Counted from the stretch's first letter, positions 6,610 through 15,304 are shown. The stretch: DNA of 25,954 bases from an uncultured bacterium (GCA_905214615.1 CAJMMX010000032.1:1-25954), one strand, 5' to 3'. Numbers and translations are program-made. Notes: generated by a model not told the origin, from the letters alone.

Positions 6610-7515
6610 CTAGCGACGCTTGCGCGACAGGAAGCGCGCAAACAGGTTGAAGGCCAGAATGATCACCATCAGCAAGAGCGCGGTGCCGTAGGCTGCGTTC
6701 ATGTTGATGCCGTCGTTGGCAAGCAGGTACAGGTGAACCGTCATGGGGCGGCCGGAATCGAGCGGCGAAATAGGTAGATTGATGGCCTGGCCCATGGTGT
6801 AGAGCACCACCGCGGTCTCGCCAATGGCGCGGCCGATGGCGAGGACGATGCCCGTGGCAATACGGCCAAAGGCAGAAGGAAGCACAATCTTGGAGACAAC
6901 CTGCCACTTGGTGGCGCCCAGGCCGTACGCGCCCCAACGGATATAGCGCGGGACGGCGCGAATGGCCTCTTCGGTGGTGCGCATGACGATGGGAAGCATC
7001 AAGAGCGCGAGCGCCAGAGCGGCCGAGACCATCGAAAGGCCCAGGCCCATGGCCTCGACAAACAAGGCATAGCCAAAGAGGCCCATAACAATGGAGGGCA
7101 CCGAGGCCAGGGCATCGGCAGCATAGCGAATGATGTCGACGACCTTGCCCTGCTTGGCGTACTCGGCCAGATAGACCGCAGCTAGGACGGCAACCGGCGT
7201 GCAGATGAGCATGGCGAGCGCCGTCACGTAGACGGTCGAGACAATCGTCGGCCAAATGCCGCCTTCGGCGTTTACGCCCTGCGGCCAGCCGAAGATAAAG
7301 TCGAGCGAGATATGCGGCAGGCCGTTGATGACCACGTAGGCGATGATGGCGACCAGCACCAGCGTGGTGATGTAGGCAGCCGCGCGGAATACGCCGAGCA
7401 TGATCTTGTTGGACAGGTCCTTATTGATACGGCCCTTCTTGCCATGGGAAAGGGCACGCTTGATGCGCTCGCGCGACGAGGTCGTATCGACCGTCGTGTC
7501 AACGGAATCGGACAT
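6610..7515 (-). CDS. pstA: Phosphate ABC transporter permease PstA
   Basis: This 301-residue inner-membrane permease forms the phosphate channel with PstC. A cytoplasmic N-terminus of about 40 residues rich in K, R and S precedes six predicted helices, beginning at IMLGVFRAAAYITTLVLVAI. The coupling EAA-like loop that contacts PstB reads RAVPRYIRWGAYGLGATKWQ, and LGIVLAIGRAIGETA-type sequence follows (ATGIVLAIGRAIGETAVVLY). It begins 3 bases after the pstC stop codon, so translation is probably coupled. Pairing with PstC and position assign it as PstA rather than a second PstC. Confidence 0.96.
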   Translation of the reverse strand: MSDSVDTTVDTTSSRERIKRALSHGKKGRINKDLSNKIMLGVFRAAAYITTLVLVAIIAYVVINGLPHISLDFIFGWPQGVNAEGGIWPTIVSTVYVTALAMLICTPVAVLAAVYLAEYAKQGKVVDIIRYAADALASVPSIVMGLFGYALFVEAMGLGLSMVSAALALALLMLPIVMRTTEEAIRAVPRYIRWGAYGLGATKWQVVSKIVLPSAFGRIATGIVLAIGRAIGETAVVLYTMGQAINLPISPLDSGRPMTVHLYLLANDGINMNAAYGTALLLMVIILAFNLFARFLSRKRR

Positions 7516-7518
7516 AGC

Positions 7519-8454
7519 CTACCCCCTCTTCTTCTTGGAAATCAGACGGACAATGCCCACCAGCGCGGCGGAGATAATAAACAGGACCACGCCCATGCCA
7601 AAGAGCGCCGAGCGGTGCAATCCCGAGGAGTAGCTCATGTCGAGCGCAATCTGGCTCGTGAGCGTCGAGATGGGGCTCGCGATGCTATCGGGAATGACCG
7701 GAGCATTGCCCACGACCATGAGCACGGCCATGGTCTCGCCGATGGCGCGCCCCATGCCCAAAACGATGGCGTCCACAATGCCCAACTTGGCGGCCGGCAG
7801 CACGACCTTGTAGATGGTCTGCCACTTGGTGGCACCCATGGCATAGGACGCCTCGCGAATGCCCATGGGAATGGAATTGAGAGCATCGATGGTGAGCGTG
7901 GTGATGGTAGGGACGATCATGATGGCAAGCACGAACCACGCCGTCAGGGCACCAAAGCCAAGACCGCCGGTCAGCTGCGCGATAAACGGGCGGATGATGA
8001 TCATGCCGAAGAAGCCGTAGATGATGGAGGGAATACCCGCCAGCAGGTCGACGGCAGGGCTGATGAGCTTGCGCACGCGCTTGCTGGCAATCTCGACCAG
8101 ATACACGGCTGTGCCCACACCCAGGGGCACGCCCATGGCGAGCGCACCGACGGTCACCAGACCTGAGCCGGCCAGCAGCGACATGATGCCGTAGTGGCCC
8201 TCGGAGGGCGCCCACGTAAAGCTAAAGAAGTCCGCCAGACCAATGTCGGTAAAGACGGGCAGCGCCGAGTACGTGGTAAAGACAAAAATCAGGATGACGG
8301 TGACGACCGCCAAGAACGCGCAGGCAAAGAAGATCCACTGCAGTGCCTTCTCCTTAAGATAGGTGCTGCGCGACACCAACGCCAACTCACGCTTTTTTGG
8401 CACCTGGGTCTCCTGCTCAATCTGGGGGGTTTCCCGTGCTTCCACGCTACTCAC
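7519..8454 (-). CDS. pstC: Phosphate ABC transporter permease PstC
   Basis: This 311-residue permease is the partner of PstA. A charged N-terminal tail of about 35 residues is followed by a first helix (LQWIFFACAFLAVVTVILIF), the extracellular FTWAPSEGHYGIMSLLAGS element typical of PstC, and five further helices. The PstB-coupling loop reads SIPMGIREASYAMGATKWQ, followed by GMGRAIGETMAVLMVVGN. The start ATG at 8454 lies 8 bases inside the end of pstS, a further sign of operon coupling. Its C-terminus (SKKKRG) ends just before pstA. Confidence 0.96.
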   Translation of the reverse strand: MSSVEARETPQIEQETQVPKKRELALVSRSTYLKEKALQWIFFACAFLAVVTVILIFVFTTYSALPVFTDIGLADFFSFTWAPSEGHYGIMSLLAGSGLVTVGALAMGVPLGVGTAVYLVEIASKRVRKLISPAVDLLAGIPSIIYGFFGMIIIRPFIAQLTGGLGFGALTAWFVLAIMIVPTITTLTIDALNSIPMGIREASYAMGATKWQTIYKVVLPAAKLGIVDAIVLGMGRAIGETMAVLMVVGNAPVIPDSIASPISTLTSQIALDMSYSSGLHRSALFGMGVVLFIISAALVGIVRLISKKKRG

Positions 8455-9283
8455 TCCCCTTTCCGTCGTTGGTGACGGGAATAAAGCCCGCCTCGCGAAT
8501 CTGCTTGTCCATCTTTTCGGACGTCACGTAGTCGATGTAATCCTGCGCTTGCTGCGAAGGCGTTCCCTTCACAAAGAAGTAGAGGTCGCGGGAGATGGGA
8601 TAACCACCGCTCGCGACTGTCTTCTCGGACGCCTCAACGTGATTGACCGAAACGGCCTTGACCGAAGTCTTGGCGTTGAGGCTCTCGACAAAACCCAGCG
8701 AGATGTAGCCAATAGCACCACGAGAGCGAGACACGACATCGCGTACCTGGCCCGTACCCGAAAGAACGGCCGAGCGACGATCGAACGGCGTGCCGTCCAT
8801 CACGATGGTACGGAAGGCCTCGCGCGTGCCGGACGCCTCGTCGCGGTTGATAACCTGAATCTTCAGGTCCTCGCCACCAACCTCTTTCCAGTTGGTGATC
8901 TTGCCCGCATAGATATCGCGGAGCTGCTCAGTCGAGAGGTTATCGACCGGGTTGTCGTCGTTCACGATGACCGCGATGCCATCGTGTGCGATAACGATAG
9001 GCGTCAGGCCCAGGTCTTGCTCATCGGCGTTGAGGCCACGAGAGGAGCTGGCGATATCGGCGGTGCCGGCGCTAACAGCTTCGATGCCAGCAGATGAGCC
9101 CAGACCAGAAACCAGCACGTCGATGCCGGTCTCTTCCTTAAAGCCCTCGGCCGCGATCTCGGCAATGGGAAGGCAGGTGGTCGAGCCAGCCACGGTAATA
9201 GAAGACGTAGAAGATCCCGAGGAGCAGGCGCACAGCGTGAGCGTGAGCACTGCCGCACTCAGGACCGATGCGATCTTTCTCAT
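8447..9283 (-). CDS. pstS: Phosphate-binding lipoprotein PstS
   Basis: PstS captures extracellular phosphate for the PstCAB importer. The 278-residue product starts MRKIASVLSAAVLTLTLCAC: a lipoprotein signal peptide with lipobox LCAC, so C20 is the probable lipidated residue. The mature protein has the phosphate-binding signatures SITVAGSTT, SSAGIEAV, IASSSRGL, IAHDGIAVIV and NRDEASGTREAF. The ATG at 9283 overlaps the pgeF stop as ATGA, so pstS is probably translated by coupling; no strong ribosome binding site is visible. A longer frame extends upstream to 9694 but antiparallels pgeF codons and lacks a start signal. Order pstS-pstC-pstA-pstB-phoU is canonical. Confidence 0.96.
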   Translation of the reverse strand: MRKIASVLSAAVLTLTLCACSSGSSTSSITVAGSTTCLPIAEIAAEGFKEETGIDVLVSGLGSSAGIEAVSAGTADIASSSRGLNADEQDLGLTPIVIAHDGIAVIVNDDNPVDNLSTEQLRDIYAGKITNWKEVGGEDLKIQVINRDEASGTREAFRTIVMDGTPFDRRSAVLSGTGQVRDVVSRSRGAIGYISLGFVESLNAKTSVKAVSVNHVEASEKTVASGGYPISRDLYFFVKGTPSQQAQDYIDYVTSEKMDKQIREAGFIPVTNDGKGSE

Positions 9284-10080
9284 AGCATCACGCCGATCGC
9301 CGCATGGCGCCCGCAGGTGCCACCCTCGTTGCGGTAGGAATAAAAGCGGTCGTTCTGGCGAACGGTGGAAAGTTTGGTGTCCACAATGCCGTTCACATCG
9401 ACGCCGGCATCCACCAGCGCCTCGCGAATGGCGGCGGAAAGATCGAGCATACGGGAAGCGCCCGCATCGATGCACGAGAACTCGGCGGCAAAGCGGTCCA
9501 TGAGCTCTTGGGACACCTCGTACTCGTCGCCCAGGATATGGGGCCCAATATAGGCAGAAACATCGTTCGCATTGCAGCCGGTTGCATCGCAAAGCGCTTG
9601 GCACGCCTTGGCGGAAATGCGCGCAATCGTACCCTTCCAGCCAGAATGCACCACGGCAAAACCGTTGGGAGCAACCAGCACCACGGGAACGCAATCGGCA
9701 AAGCAGAGCAGCACGGGTACCTCATGGGCCGTACAGACGATGGCATCGCAGCCCTCGGCAATCTGCTCGCGAACAGCCTCAAGATCGTCGGCGCCGTTCG
9801 AGGTCACCGTAACGATATGGTCACCATGTACTTGATTGGGCACGAGCAAATTATGCTCGCACTCGGCGGCCCCCATGGCCCCGAGTACGCGGCGACGATT
9901 TTCCTGAACGGCAAAGGGGTCATCGCCTACATGCGAGCCCAGATTGAGCGAGGAGTACGCATCTTCGGAAACGCCACCGGTGCGCTCGGTAAAGGCAAAG
10001 CGAACATCGTGCGTCGCGCCCTCTACCAACGTAACTCCATCATGGTCGACACGCGAAACGTTGTCCGCACGTGCTGCCAT
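9280..10080 (-). CDS. pgeF: Peptidoglycan editing factor PgeF (laccase-domain, YfiH/YlmD family)
   Basis: This 266-residue cytoplasmic zinc/copper enzyme family removes wrongly incorporated residues (such as serine in place of alanine) from peptidoglycan precursors in E. coli; older names are multicopper polyphenol oxidase or purine nucleoside phosphorylase LACC1. The metal-binding residues are read as H85 (NQVHG), C130 (CFADC) and H145 (VVHSGWKG). FTERTGGVS, LNLGSHVGDD and the final CGRHAA are further family marks. The ATG at 10080 follows AGGAGG. Upstream in-frame starts lack this and add an unrelated sequence. The gene follows ftsZ, as in many Gram-positives, but after a terminator, and its stop overlaps the pstS start, making it the first gene of the pst unit. 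Confidence 0.93.
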   Translation of the reverse strand: MAARADNVSRVDHDGVTLVEGATHDVRFAFTERTGGVSEDAYSSLNLGSHVGDDPFAVQENRRRVLGAMGAAECEHNLLVPNQVHGDHIVTVTSNGADDLEAVREQIAEGCDAIVCTAHEVPVLLCFADCVPVVLVAPNGFAVVHSGWKGTIARISAKACQALCDATGCNANDVSAYIGPHILGDEYEVSQELMDRFAAEFSCIDAGASRMLDLSAAIREALVDAGVDVNGIVDTKLSTVRQNDRFYSYRNEGGTCGRHAAIGVML

Positions 10081-10183
10081 ACTAAAGCCTCCTAATAACA
10101 CAAGTATCGCGGCGACGCCGCAGCAGTCCGCGTCATACGGCTGCCATACTTCATCAAAAGGATACCCGCAGCGGTAGGAACCA

Positions 10184-10205
10184 AACGTAAAGGGAACGTA
10201 AGGAG
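10184..10205 (-). promoter_or_regulatory. Tandem 11-bp direct repeats upstream of pgeF-pst, possible PHO box
   Basis: On the minus strand CTCCTTACGTT is followed directly by CCCTTTACGTT, matching at 9 of 11 positions. Direct repeats with an 11-bp period are the hallmark of binding sites for PhoB/PhoP phosphate regulators. They lie about 105 bp upstream of the pgeF start and after the ftsZ terminator. A TATCCT at 10159-10164 is the nearest candidate -10, but the spacing is loose. A GCGGC-GAC-GCCGC hairpin (10109-10121) follows in the leader. Confidence 0.5.
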
Positions 10206-10240
10206 ATTGGAGGCTTTCGTTTACAAAGACGAAACACAAC

Positions 10241-10271
10241 AAAAAGGGGTGCGCCCAATCGGACGCACCCC
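10241..10271 (-). terminator. Rho-independent terminator of the dcw/ftsZ transcript
   Basis: On the minus strand GGGGTGCG pairs with CGCACCCC around a 10-base loop, followed by TTTTTG. It starts 25 bases after the ftsZ stop codon and separates the dcw cluster from pgeF-pst. Confidence 0.9.
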
Positions 10272-10295
10272 ATGCAGGTCGTTAAGAAAAACGAA

Positions 10296-11450
10296 CTAGA
10301 AACTGCCGCGCTTGAGGAAGTCGGGAAGCTCAAACTGGTCGTTGCCAAAGTTGGGCAGCTCGGTACCACCGACGTTGCGGGTCGGGGCAGCCTGAGCGGG
10401 GCTGGCAGCCGGAGCGGTGCGCTGCGGCTCGGCAGAAGCAGCGGCCTTGCTCTGGGACTGCTGAGCAGCGAAGAGCTCGTCCTGACGGTTGACGTTGGAG
10501 TCGGAGAAGCCCGTAGCGATAACGGTGATGCGCACCTGGTCGCCCAGGGACTCGTCAACAACGGTACCGAAGATGATGTTGGCCTCAGGGTCGACGGCAT
10601 TGGCGACAACGTCGGCGGCGTCGCTGATCTCCTGGATGCCCAGATCCTTGGAGCCGGCGATGGAAAGCAGGACGCGCGTGGCGCCATCGATGGAGCTCTC
10701 GAGCAGCGGACTGGAGATAGCCTGCTGGGCAGCGTCGACGGCACGGGTGTCCCCAGAAGCGGTACCGATACCCATCATGGCGGTACCAGCCTGCTTCATG
10801 ATGGTCTTAACATCGGCGAAGTCCAGGTTGATGATACCCGGGACGGTGATGAGGTCGGTGATGCCCTGGGTGCCCTGGGAAAGGACGCCATCGGCAATCG
10901 CGAACGCCTCGAGCATCGTGGTCTTCTTCTCGGCGATGTCGAGCAGCTTGTCGTTAGGGATAACGATCATGGTGTCGACGCAATCGGAGAGGGTCTTGAT
11001 GCCCTCCTCGGCGCTCTTCTTGCGCTTGCGGCCCTCGAAGGTGAAGGGCTTGGTCACGACGGCGACGGTCAGCGCGCCGACCTCGTTCATCGCGATATCG
11101 GCAACGATGGGAGCGGCGCCGGTACCGGTGCCACCGCCCTCGCCGCAGGTGATGAACACCATGTCGGCGCCAGCGAGCGCCTCGGCGATATCGTCGCGGG
11201 ACTCATCGGCAGCCTTGCGGCCAACCTCGGGGTTGGCGCCGGCGCCCAGGCCGCGGGTAAGGTCGGTGCCGATGTGCACCTTGATATCGGCATCAGAGAT
11301 CGCGAGCGCCTGAGCATCGGTGTTGATGGCAACAAACTCGACGCCGCGGATGCCCTCTTCGATCATTCGATTGACCGCGTTGGTACCGCCGCCGCCGACG
11401 CCGACCACCTTAATGACGGCAAGGTAGTTGTTGATCTCTGTCTCGTGCAT
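10296..11450 (-). CDS. ftsZ: Cell division GTPase FtsZ
   Basis: FtsZ is the tubulin homologue that polymerises at midcell and recruits the division machinery. The 384-residue protein has the N-terminal nucleotide-binding VGVGGGGTNAV, the tubulin signature GGGTGTG (105-111) and the T7 catalytic-loop region NLDFADV. A disordered Gln/Ala/Pro linker leads to the C-terminal peptide DQFELPDFLKRGSF, the site that SepF would bind. The ATG at 11450 follows GGAGGACC and is preferred over an in-frame ATG at 11480. A 199-bp AT-rich spacer with inverted repeats lies upstream, suggesting its own promoter or control in addition to readthrough from the mur genes. Confidence 0.97.
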   Translation of the reverse strand: MHETEINNYLAVIKVVGVGGGGTNAVNRMIEEGIRGVEFVAINTDAQALAISDADIKVHIGTDLTRGLGAGANPEVGRKAADESRDDIAEALAGADMVFITCGEGGGTGTGAAPIVADIAMNEVGALTVAVVTKPFTFEGRKRKKSAEEGIKTLSDCVDTMIVIPNDKLLDIAEKKTTMLEAFAIADGVLSQGTQGITDLITVPGIINLDFADVKTIMKQAGTAMMGIGTASGDTRAVDAAQQAISSPLLESSIDGATRVLLSIAGSKDLGIQEISDAADVVANAVDPEANIIFGTVVDESLGDQVRITVIATGFSDSNVNRQDELFAAQQSQSKAAASAEPQRTAPAASPAQAAPTRNVGGTELPNFGNDQFELPDFLKRGSF

Positions 11451-11486
11451 GTCGGTCCTCCGAACAAAGGTTATAGCCATAGCATG

Positions 11487-11585
11487 GGTTGACCCCTGCG
11501 CACATTAACCTTCAGGTTGAAAGTAAATGCAAAGGTAAACCGTATTATGTTTGCACATTATGAACGTATCAGTCAAATAATTGAC
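11487..11585 (-). promoter_or_regulatory. AT-rich ftsQ-ftsZ spacer with several inverted repeats
   Basis: This is the longest gene-free spacer inside the dcw cluster. It contains GTCAA-N4-TTGAC (11572-11585), TGCAAA/TTTGCA arms (11528-11533 and 11550-11555), AACCT-TC-AGGTT (11507-11518) and GGGT-TG-ACCC (11487-11496). Several TAATAC and CATAAT hexamers are present, but none pairs with a good -35 at correct spacing. It probably holds ftsZ control elements; the exact sites are not resolved. Confidence 0.45.
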
Positions 11586-11649
11586 CGTGAAAACCAAACA
11601 AACCAGATAAACGGCGTGGTATGGCCCCTCAACAAAGCCATTTAGGATG

Positions 11650-12915
11650 CTAGGCGGTCGGTGCGTTCCTAAACGTGTAGTTGCCCGGAGAGCGCACATT
11701 AATATAAGTTACGCCCTCTACCTGCGAAAGTAGTTTGGTCACGATGCGTTCTTTCTTGGCGATATCATCCGAATCGCCCAGCGACACCTCGACGCCGTTG
11801 TCGAGATTTGCCGAGATAGCCTCAACGGAAGGCGTGGAAATATCCTTCACCTGGTCCAAGAACTCGCTCGAAAAACCGCGTGCGTAATCCAGGCCGGCCT
11901 TGACGGCCTTGGAGCTCACCGCCCGACCCGAAACCGGTGCGACATCGGCCGAGACATCAGTCAACAGCACGGCGCCGTAGTGCTTGGCAAGCGCTAAGGC
12001 CGCATCGATGCCGGTCAGGGTGTTGGCACCCTCCCCCGATGTAATGACGTTCCCCTGGTCGTCCACCTCGACAGACGTCGACAGCGGAGCGATCCAGGTG
12101 TCATCGTCTCCGATAGCCCAGGCAAGGTCGTCGGAGCTGATATACGCAATGGCGATAACTTTACGCTCCGTCGGCGTGATGATAAGCGTATGGGGAAACT
12201 GGCGCTGGACATCCACGCCCGAGACCCACGGGTTTTGCTTGAGGCCCTCGGTGATCTGATCGGGATCCACGTTAAAGAGCGACGTGTTCTCGGGAAGATT
12301 GATGAGCTGCATGGCGTCGTGCTTGGTCACATGCTCGCTGCCATGAATCTGAATATCGGTGGCGGCAAACAGACCAGAGTTGATGACGACGATGGCAATA
12401 ATGGCAAGTACGGCCACGGCTGCCAGGATGCCGCCCGCGATCTTGCCCTTACCCTTAATGGCAGAAGCGGCGTCGGTCGCCTTGCTTGCCATGGCACCCA
12501 ACGATGACAGAGGATTGATGCCCTTTTTTGCCGAAGACGCCTTGGCGGCGGGCACCGATGTCAGTGAACGCGGCTTAGCGCCAGCCAACGTACGGCTGGC
12601 ATGCGGCGCACGAGCTCCCAGCGAAGGCTTGGGCGTCGCCATGGGTCGAGAGGTCTTGGTGCCCATCGCCGGCTTGGGCGTCACCGAAGGACGCGAAGCC
12701 GGACGACTCGTCTTTTTAGAAGCGGGGCGTCCCCCCAGCTGCGAGCCGACGACCGGGCGCTTGGCAGGACGAACGGGCCCAACAGACTTGGAGGGCATGG
12801 CGGGCTTATGTTGAGGCTGGGCAGGTGCGCCGGAACGCCCTCCGGCGCGGCGGAAGGTTGGTTTCGATGCTCTAGAAGCCGAGGAATTTAACTTCCGGTC
12901 TGAGCTCGATGCCAT
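11650..12915 (-). CDS. ftsQ: Cell division protein FtsQ/DivIB with a long basic N-terminal tail
   Basis: FtsQ is a bitopic divisome protein that assembles with FtsL and FtsB and controls FtsWI. At 421 residues it is much longer than the usual 250-300 because of a cytoplasmic tail of about 155 residues, rich in K, R, S, P and A with almost no acidic residues. A single membrane helix (about 159-180, GGILAAVAVLAIIAIVVINS) is followed by the POTRA domain (FAATDIQIHGSEHVTKHDA through NPWVSGVDVQRQFPHTL) and the beta domain. The ATG at 12915 lies 44 bases inside murB and follows GAGAGG. Homology is clear only from the membrane segment on, so the tail is less certain. Confidence 0.9.
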   Translation of the reverse strand: MASSSDRKLNSSASRASKPTFRRAGGRSGAPAQPQHKPAMPSKSVGPVRPAKRPVVGSQLGGRPASKKTSRPASRPSVTPKPAMGTKTSRPMATPKPSLGARAPHASRTLAGAKPRSLTSVPAAKASSAKKGINPLSSLGAMASKATDAASAIKGKGKIAGGILAAVAVLAIIAIVVINSGLFAATDIQIHGSEHVTKHDAMQLINLPENTSLFNVDPDQITEGLKQNPWVSGVDVQRQFPHTLIITPTERKVIAIAYISSDDLAWAIGDDDTWIAPLSTSVEVDDQGNVITSGEGANTLTGIDAALALAKHYGAVLLTDVSADVAPVSGRAVSSKAVKAGLDYARGFSSEFLDQVKDISTPSVEAISANLDNGVEVSLGDSDDIAKKERIVTKLLSQVEGVTYINVRSPGNYTFRNAPTA

Positions 12916-13783
12916 ACGCCTCTCTCACCTTTCCGTGCACATGCCTGATAACCGCGGCCACGTCGTCGGCCGAGGCGGTTCCGTTATTAACGATAAAATT
13001 AGCGTGTACGGGCGAAACTTCCGCACCGCCAACCGAAAAACCCTTTAATCCACAATCCTCAATCAATTTGCCCACGCTTGCGTCGGGCGGGTTGCGAAAG
13101 ACCGATCCGCAGGATGCACGGCCCATGGGCTGCGTGCGCTTGCGGCGCGTCAGGTACCGCTCCATGCGCTCGCGAATGTCTGCCTTGGGCGCGGGCTTGA
13201 GTTTAAGCACGCACTCGAGAATGATCTCGTTACGCGGCAGGCTGCACTCGCGATACCCCCAAGCGATCTCGGACCCTGCATAGTGCTTAATACCGGACGC
13301 CGGATCAAACGTGACCACGTCCTCGATAAGGGAGCCGATCCACTCGGTCCGCGTGCCTGCGTTCATGGACACGGCGCCGCCGACCGAACCGGGAATACCG
13401 ACCGCGAACTCAAGGCCCGAAAGCCCGCGCGACAAGGCATCGTTGACCAAACGCGCGAACATCACGCCCGCACCAACGGTCAGCGTGCAGCCGTCCTCGG
13501 CAACAACCGTGCGCTGAAACTCACGTCCCAGCGAAATAACGGCGCCGCGATAACCGGCATCGGCAACCAACAGGTTGGACCCCTTGCCGATAATCACCCA
13601 CGGCACCTGCTCGCGGTCAAGCACCGCCACGGCGCGACGCAGGGCATGGTAGCTATGGCACGTCACAAAAAGGTCGGCCTTGCCGCCGATACGATAGCTT
13701 GTATGGCGGGCAAGACGTTCGTCCTCGACTACGTCCGTGTCGATCATGCCCGAAAGCGCCATGACGGCGTTAAACAGACCCAT
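12872..13783 (-). CDS. murB: UDP-N-acetylenolpyruvoylglucosamine reductase MurB
   Basis: MurB is the FAD enzyme that reduces UDP-GlcNAc-enolpyruvate to UDP-MurNAc with NADPH in the cytoplasm. In 303 residues it shows the FAD-binding elements SYRIGGKADLF (29-39), IIGKGSNLLV (64-73) and GLEFAVGIPGSVGGAVSMNAG (123-143). The catalytic serine lies in CGSVFRNP (S227), and GAEVSPVHANFIVN follows near the end. Short loops suggest the type II form common in Gram-positives. It starts 5 bases after the murC stop without a clear ribosome binding site, so coupling is likely; ATGs at codons 8 and 13 are alternatives. Its 3' end overlaps ftsQ. Confidence 0.95.
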   Translation of the reverse strand: MGLFNAVMALSGMIDTDVVEDERLARHTSYRIGGKADLFVTCHSYHALRRAVAVLDREQVPWVIIGKGSNLLVADAGYRGAVISLGREFQRTVVAEDGCTLTVGAGVMFARLVNDALSRGLSGLEFAVGIPGSVGGAVSMNAGTRTEWIGSLIEDVVTFDPASGIKHYAGSEIAWGYRECSLPRNEIILECVLKLKPAPKADIRERMERYLTRRKRTQPMGRASCGSVFRNPPDASVGKLIEDCGLKGFSVGGAEVSPVHANFIVNNGTASADDVAAVIRHVHGKVREAYGIELRPEVKFLGF

Positions 13784-13788
13784 AGGGG

Positions 13789-15207
13789 TTAAGCGTCTTT
13801 CTTGGCAGTCAGATACTCGATGAACTCGGGGCCGACGGTCGTAACGTCGCCGGCACCCATGGTGAGCAGCAGGTCGCCCTCGCCCACGAGCTTCTCAAGC
13901 TCCTGGTTGAGCTCAAGACGGCTGGAGCAGTACACGACCTCTTTGCCGGGGTGCTTGGCGCGAACGGTATCTGCGAGCATCTTGGAGGTAACGCCCGGAA
14001 TCGGCATCTCACCGGCGGAGAACACATCAATCAGCAGCAGCTTATCGGCGTTGGCAAAGGCGTCGGCAAAGTCATCGCACAGAGCCTGCAGGCGCGAATA
14101 GCGGTGCGGCTGGAACACGACATCGACATGTTTGTAGCCCAGCGAAGAGGCGGCAGCGAGCGTCGCCTTGATCTCGGTGGGATGATGGCCGTAATCGTCA
14201 ACCACCGTGATGCCGTCGATATCGCCCACGTGGGTAAAGCGACGGCGGACGCCCTCAAAACTCGAAAGTGCCTTAGCGGCGGCGTCGATATCGAGACCTA
14301 GGACATGGGCGACGGTCAAGACGGCCGTGGCGTTGAGCATGTTGTGACGACCGGGGTTGCTCTTAATCTCGACAGCGTGCTCGGTGCCGTCCTCAAAGCG
14401 AACGATAAAGTCGCTCTGGATGCCCTTGACATCCGGGTGCGCGCAGACGATGTCGTTGTTCTCGGCAAAGCCATAGGAAAGCACATGACGGCCCGTCGAC
14501 TTGGCGAGCTCGACCAGATGCGGGTCCTCGCCGCAAACGATGACGGTGCCGTCCTCGCCCACCAAACTCATAAACTTGGCAAAGGTGGCCTCAATCTCCT
14601 CGATGCCCGAGTAATGATCGAGATGGTCGGCCTCGACGTTGGTCACGATGACCACGTTGGGGTTCAGGAACAGGAACGAGCTGTCCGACTCGTCGGCCTC
14701 GGCGACAAAGTAGTCACCCGAGCCGTTCTTGCCGTTGGTGTCGTAGCCCTCGACGATGCCGCCGATTAAAAAGCTGGGGTCCAAACCCATGCGGTCGAGC
14801 ATGGTGGCGCACATCGAAGACGTGGTGGTTTTGCCGTGCGTGCCGGCAACGGCGACGGTGGTGTAGCCATGGCCCAGAGCCGAGAGCATCTTGGCGCGGG
14901 GCCACACGGGAATACCCAGCTCGCGGGCACGCACGAGCTCGGGGTTGGACTCGGGAATTGCGGTGGAGACAACAACCACGTCGGGCTTGACCTCGTCGAT
15001 CGTCGCAGCCTCGTGGCCCACGTGGACCTTCACGCCGGCGCGGGTAAGCTGGCGAATATAGCGCGACGTCTTAAGGTCGGAGCCGGTAACGGTGTAACCG
15101 CGCTCGTGCAGGACGAGGGCGATGCCGCTCATGCCGGCGCCACCGATACCGATAAAGTGGGCGCTCTTGAACTCGGGCGCGGAGGTTGCAGTCTGGGAAT
15201 CAGCCAT
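13789..15207 (-). CDS. murC: UDP-N-acetylmuramate--L-alanine ligase MurC
   Basis: MurC adds L-alanine to UDP-MurNAc using ATP, the first step of the stem peptide. The 472-residue protein has the N-terminal nucleotide-binding FIGIGGAGMSGIA (18-30), the ATP loop GTHGKTTTSSM, the central EADESDSSFL, VTNVEADHLDHY and NPGRHNMLNA motifs, and VDDYGHHPTEIKATL in the C-terminal domain. All are diagnostic of MurC within the Mur ligases. The ATG at 15207 is chosen; AAGGAG lies 11 bases before it. A GTG at 15234 is an alternative but has no signal. It follows murG after 97 bases in which I see no clear promoter. Confidence 0.96.
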   Translation of the reverse strand: MADSQTATSAPEFKSAHFIGIGGAGMSGIALVLHERGYTVTGSDLKTSRYIRQLTRAGVKVHVGHEAATIDEVKPDVVVVSTAIPESNPELVRARELGIPVWPRAKMLSALGHGYTTVAVAGTHGKTTTSSMCATMLDRMGLDPSFLIGGIVEGYDTNGKNGSGDYFVAEADESDSSFLFLNPNVVIVTNVEADHLDHYSGIEEIEATFAKFMSLVGEDGTVIVCGEDPHLVELAKSTGRHVLSYGFAENNDIVCAHPDVKGIQSDFIVRFEDGTEHAVEIKSNPGRHNMLNATAVLTVAHVLGLDIDAAAKALSSFEGVRRRFTHVGDIDGITVVDDYGHHPTEIKATLAAASSLGYKHVDVVFQPHRYSRLQALCDDFADAFANADKLLLIDVFSAGEMPIPGVTSKMLADTVRAKHPGKEVVYCSSRLELNQELEKLVGEGDLLLTMGAGDVTTVGPEFIEYLTAKKDA

Positions 15208-15304
15208 GTGCTCGTGTACTCCTTGCGTAAACACTGCCTGTAACCCGTTAACTGTACCGCACCTACCGCATCCGCGCGAGGGCGACCGGCGATATCCCGT
15301 CTAA

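Noticed and set aside
8447..9694. Extended PstS frame starting at 9694
   Set aside because: The extra N-terminus overlaps pgeF by over 400 bases and is Cys/Arg-rich noise. The ATG at 9283 gives a textbook lipoprotein signal peptide.
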